In this document: positions 48,411 through 49,795 of the stretch, piece after piece
How the letters are laid out: each line of letters opens with the position of its first letter
Numbering within the stretch: position 1 is the stretch's first letter
NCBI GenBank assembly: GCA_016764915.1
Contig: JAESQY010000095.1
Span: 1-49,795, forward strand
DNA: 49,795 bases
Direction of reading: 5' to 3'
Source: Aliivibrio sp.
GTDB lineage: Bacteria > Pseudomonadota > Gammaproteobacteria > Enterobacterales > Vibrionaceae
Position numbers and translations under genes: made by a program
Notes under the pieces: generated by a model
Told to the model about the DNA's origin: nothing
The model's database searches: none
Seen by the model: the letters and a program-made list of their open reading frames with translations, nothing else

Positions 48411-49427
48411 ATGTCTAAGAGCCGTATTTTTATTTCTGCTTCGAATAACCCTTGGTTTAACTTAGCTGTTGAAGATTGCATCTTCCGTTCAATGTCGACT
48501 GATCAGCGAGTGCTATTTTTATGGCGCAATACCGATACGGTCGTTATTGGCAGGGCGCAAAATCCATGGAAAGAGTGTCATACCCAAAAAATGGAGCAAG
48601 ATGAAGTACTGCTTGCTCGGAGACAAAGTGGCGGTGGGGCAGTGTTCCACGACTTAGGCAATACTAACTTTACTTTTATGGCGGGTAAGCAAGAATACAA
48701 TAAATTGGTATCGACTAACATTGTACTGAGTGCGCTGAAAGATTTGGGTATAGACGGTTATGCGAATGGCCGAAATGACTTAGTGATTGGCGAGGGCGAT
48801 GAAATGCGCAAGTTTTCGGGTTCTGCTTATAGAGAAACATCAGACCGAGCTTTCCATCATGGTACGCTTCTTCTAAAATCCGATTTGTCTCGTCTGGCAG
48901 ATTATCTGAATCCAGATCCGAAAAAACTTGAAGCGAAAGGTATCAGTTCCGTTCGTTCTCGGGTGGTAAATCTAAATGAAATCAATAGCGATATAGACCA
49001 TGAACTGGTTTGTGATGCCATCGTAAAAAAATTCTGTGAATATTTTGGCGAAACGCCTGAAATTGAGTTTATTTCTCCCGACGAAGAACCAGATCTACCT
49101 GAATTTCATCAGAAATTTCATCAACAAAGAAGTTGGGATTGGAACTTTGGTAAAACGCCTAAATTTATGCACAGCCTAGATGAACGATTCAGCTGGGGTG
49201 GTGTGGAACTGCACTTTGATGTCAAGGATGCCATTATCGGTGAAACACAGCTCTTTACCGACAGTCTTACTCCTGATCCGTTAGAGCTGCTCTGTGAAAA
49301 ATTAAAAGGTACGCCATATTCACCTGAACATATTGGTTCTTGCATTAATGATGTTATTCAACTATTCCCAAAACAGAGTGAGGAATTGCTAGAAGTGAAG
49401 CAGTGGATTACCCGCGTGGTGGCGTAA
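48411..49427 (+). CDS. lplA: Lipoate-protein ligase A
   Basis: LplA activates free lipoate with ATP and attaches it to PDH, OGDH and GcvH lipoyl domains. The 338 residues equal E. coli LplA. The large domain has [33 protein letters not shown] and the lipoyl-AMP Lys in [13 protein letters not shown] (about residue 133). The small C-terminal domain covers roughly 250-338. ACAGGATC precedes the ATG. It is transcribed alone; a Fur-like site lies in its upstream region. Confidence 0.97.
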   Translation: MSKSRIFISASNNPWFNLAVEDCIFRSMSTDQRVLFLWRNTDTVVIGRAQNPWKECHTQKMEQDEVLLARRQSGGGAVFHDLGNTNFTFMAGKQEYNKLVSTNIVLSALKDLGIDGYANGRNDLVIGEGDEMRKFSGSAYRETSDRAFHHGTLLLKSDLSRLADYLNPDPKKLEAKGISSVRSRVVNLNEINSDIDHELVCDAIVKKFCEYFGETPEIEFISPDEEPDLPEFHQKFHQQRSWDWNFGKTPKFMHSLDERFSWGGVELHFDVKDAIIGETQLFTDSLTPDPLELLCEKLKGTPYSPEHIGSCINDVIQLFPKQSEELLEVKQWITRVVA

Positions 49428-49465
49428 TTAGTACGAATCTACTTAATGTTAATGAAGCACAACAT

Positions 49466-49488
49466 GTACCTGTCATCGTGGCAGGTAC
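49466..49488 (+). other. Hairpin downstream of lplA
   Basis: GTACCTGTCA pairs with TGGCAGGTAC (one G-T wobble) around TCG, 38 bases after the lplA stop. No T-run follows, so it may be a 3' stabilising hairpin or a rho-dependent end. Confidence 0.55.
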
Positions 49489-49503
49489 CCAATACGGGTC
49501 TGG

Positions 49504-49661
49504 TTTTCCAACATTCATGGCTTTTGCAGTATCAATAATGGAGTAGTCTTGGTCGAGGTTCAACTGTGCCGATGCCAGCTTAAATTCAGCACTAAATAGC
49601 CGCTAGGTACGTTTTGTCACCTATTAACTTATAAGGTGGCCAAAATCACGATGCCACTACA
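49504..49661 (-). mobile_element. Degraded IS3-family orfA remnant
   Basis: On the minus strand, starting from GTG at 49620, the frame reads VTKRT, then a TAG stop (49603-49605), then RLFSAEFKLASAQLNLDQDY and DTAKAMNVGK. This matches the start of IS3-family OrfA proteins (MTKRTRR-FSAEFKLEAAQLVLDQ type). Homology stops after MNVGK at about 49504, so the rest of orfA and all of orfB are missing. The probable terminal end is TGTAGTGG, read on the minus strand from 49661. It is a non-functional relic. Confidence 0.72.
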
Positions 49662-49719
49662 CTCCATGATCATCACATTTACCTTTATCCCTCCCCCCAT
49701 CAATGATAAATGCGTCTTA

Positions 49720-49742
49720 TATCAATATAAATTATATTGATA
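49720..49742. promoter_or_regulatory. Perfect interrupted palindrome near the right edge
   Basis: Arms TATCAATATA (49720-49729) and TATATTGATA (49733-49742) around AAT. The surroundings are very AT-rich, like a promoter region, and no gene is visible before the window ends. It looks like a dimeric-regulator operator for a gene beyond the edge. Confidence 0.55.
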
Positions 49743-49795
49743 ATTCTATAATTAACTAACACTTTAGGGTTATATTTCGAAATTGATACAGGATA

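Overview
The window looks like a chromosomal segment of a Vibrionaceae gammaproteobacterium (Vibrio or a close relative; genus not resolved). The evidence is close protein similarity to Vibrio and E. coli orthologues, and gene families I associate with this group: a TIGR03503-type protein next to fadE, DUF2897, DUF2956, and the short TIGR02808 protein beside nap. Most of the window is a compact version of the E. coli 54-56 min region plus the fadE-gmhA-yafJ block. I see no tRNA, rRNA, CRISPR array or complete mobile element.

Layout. 1-2725: an open-ended gene whose first ~1.9 kb encodes cysteine-rich DUF11-like repeats in a more GC-rich style, fused in frame to a TIGR03503-like C-terminus. 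2782-8613: fadE with a FadR-like operator, a SulP permease, gmhA and a class II amidotransferase. 8661-12587: purM-purN behind a PurR box, then convergent upp and uraA; Upp has Val where the family has the PRPP-site Asp. 12827-17823: a DUF2066 protein, DUF2069, an ArsC-like reductase, the envelope protease BepA, a TusA-like protein and a PerM-type permease. 17894-23484: bcp, gcvR, dapA, bamC, DUF2897, an M15 peptidase, dapE and yffB.

23802-30974 is a periplasmic nitrate respiration module. narQ-narP diverge from napFDABC, which ends with a 44-residue membrane protein; napG and napH are absent. 31052-32951 holds DUF2956, yfeZ and the DyP peroxidase yfeX, whose stop lies in a 7-bp tandem repeat. 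33038-37932 holds the PTS core ptsH-ptsI-crr with cysK and cysZ. 38177-45174 holds zipA, ligA, gltX, dgkA and a YfcC-type transporter.

45253-49795 is the least conserved part. fabV is followed by two 5'-truncated remnants (a CoA-transferase on the minus strand and a short-chain dehydrogenase on the plus strand), then an intact thiolase. This looks like a deletion in a divergent acetoacetyl-CoA/hydroxybutyrate locus. lplA follows, with a Fur-box-like sequence upstream, then a degraded IS3-family orfA remnant and a perfect 23-bp palindrome near the right edge.

The genes are mostly core metabolism: fatty-acid oxidation, LPS heptose, purine and pyrimidine salvage, lysine biosynthesis, outer-membrane assembly, nitrate respiration, sugar phosphotransfer, cysteine synthesis and DNA ligation. 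I found no convincing new multigene system. The points most worth checking are the fusion at the left edge, the Upp active-site substitution and the deletion scar beside the thiolase.
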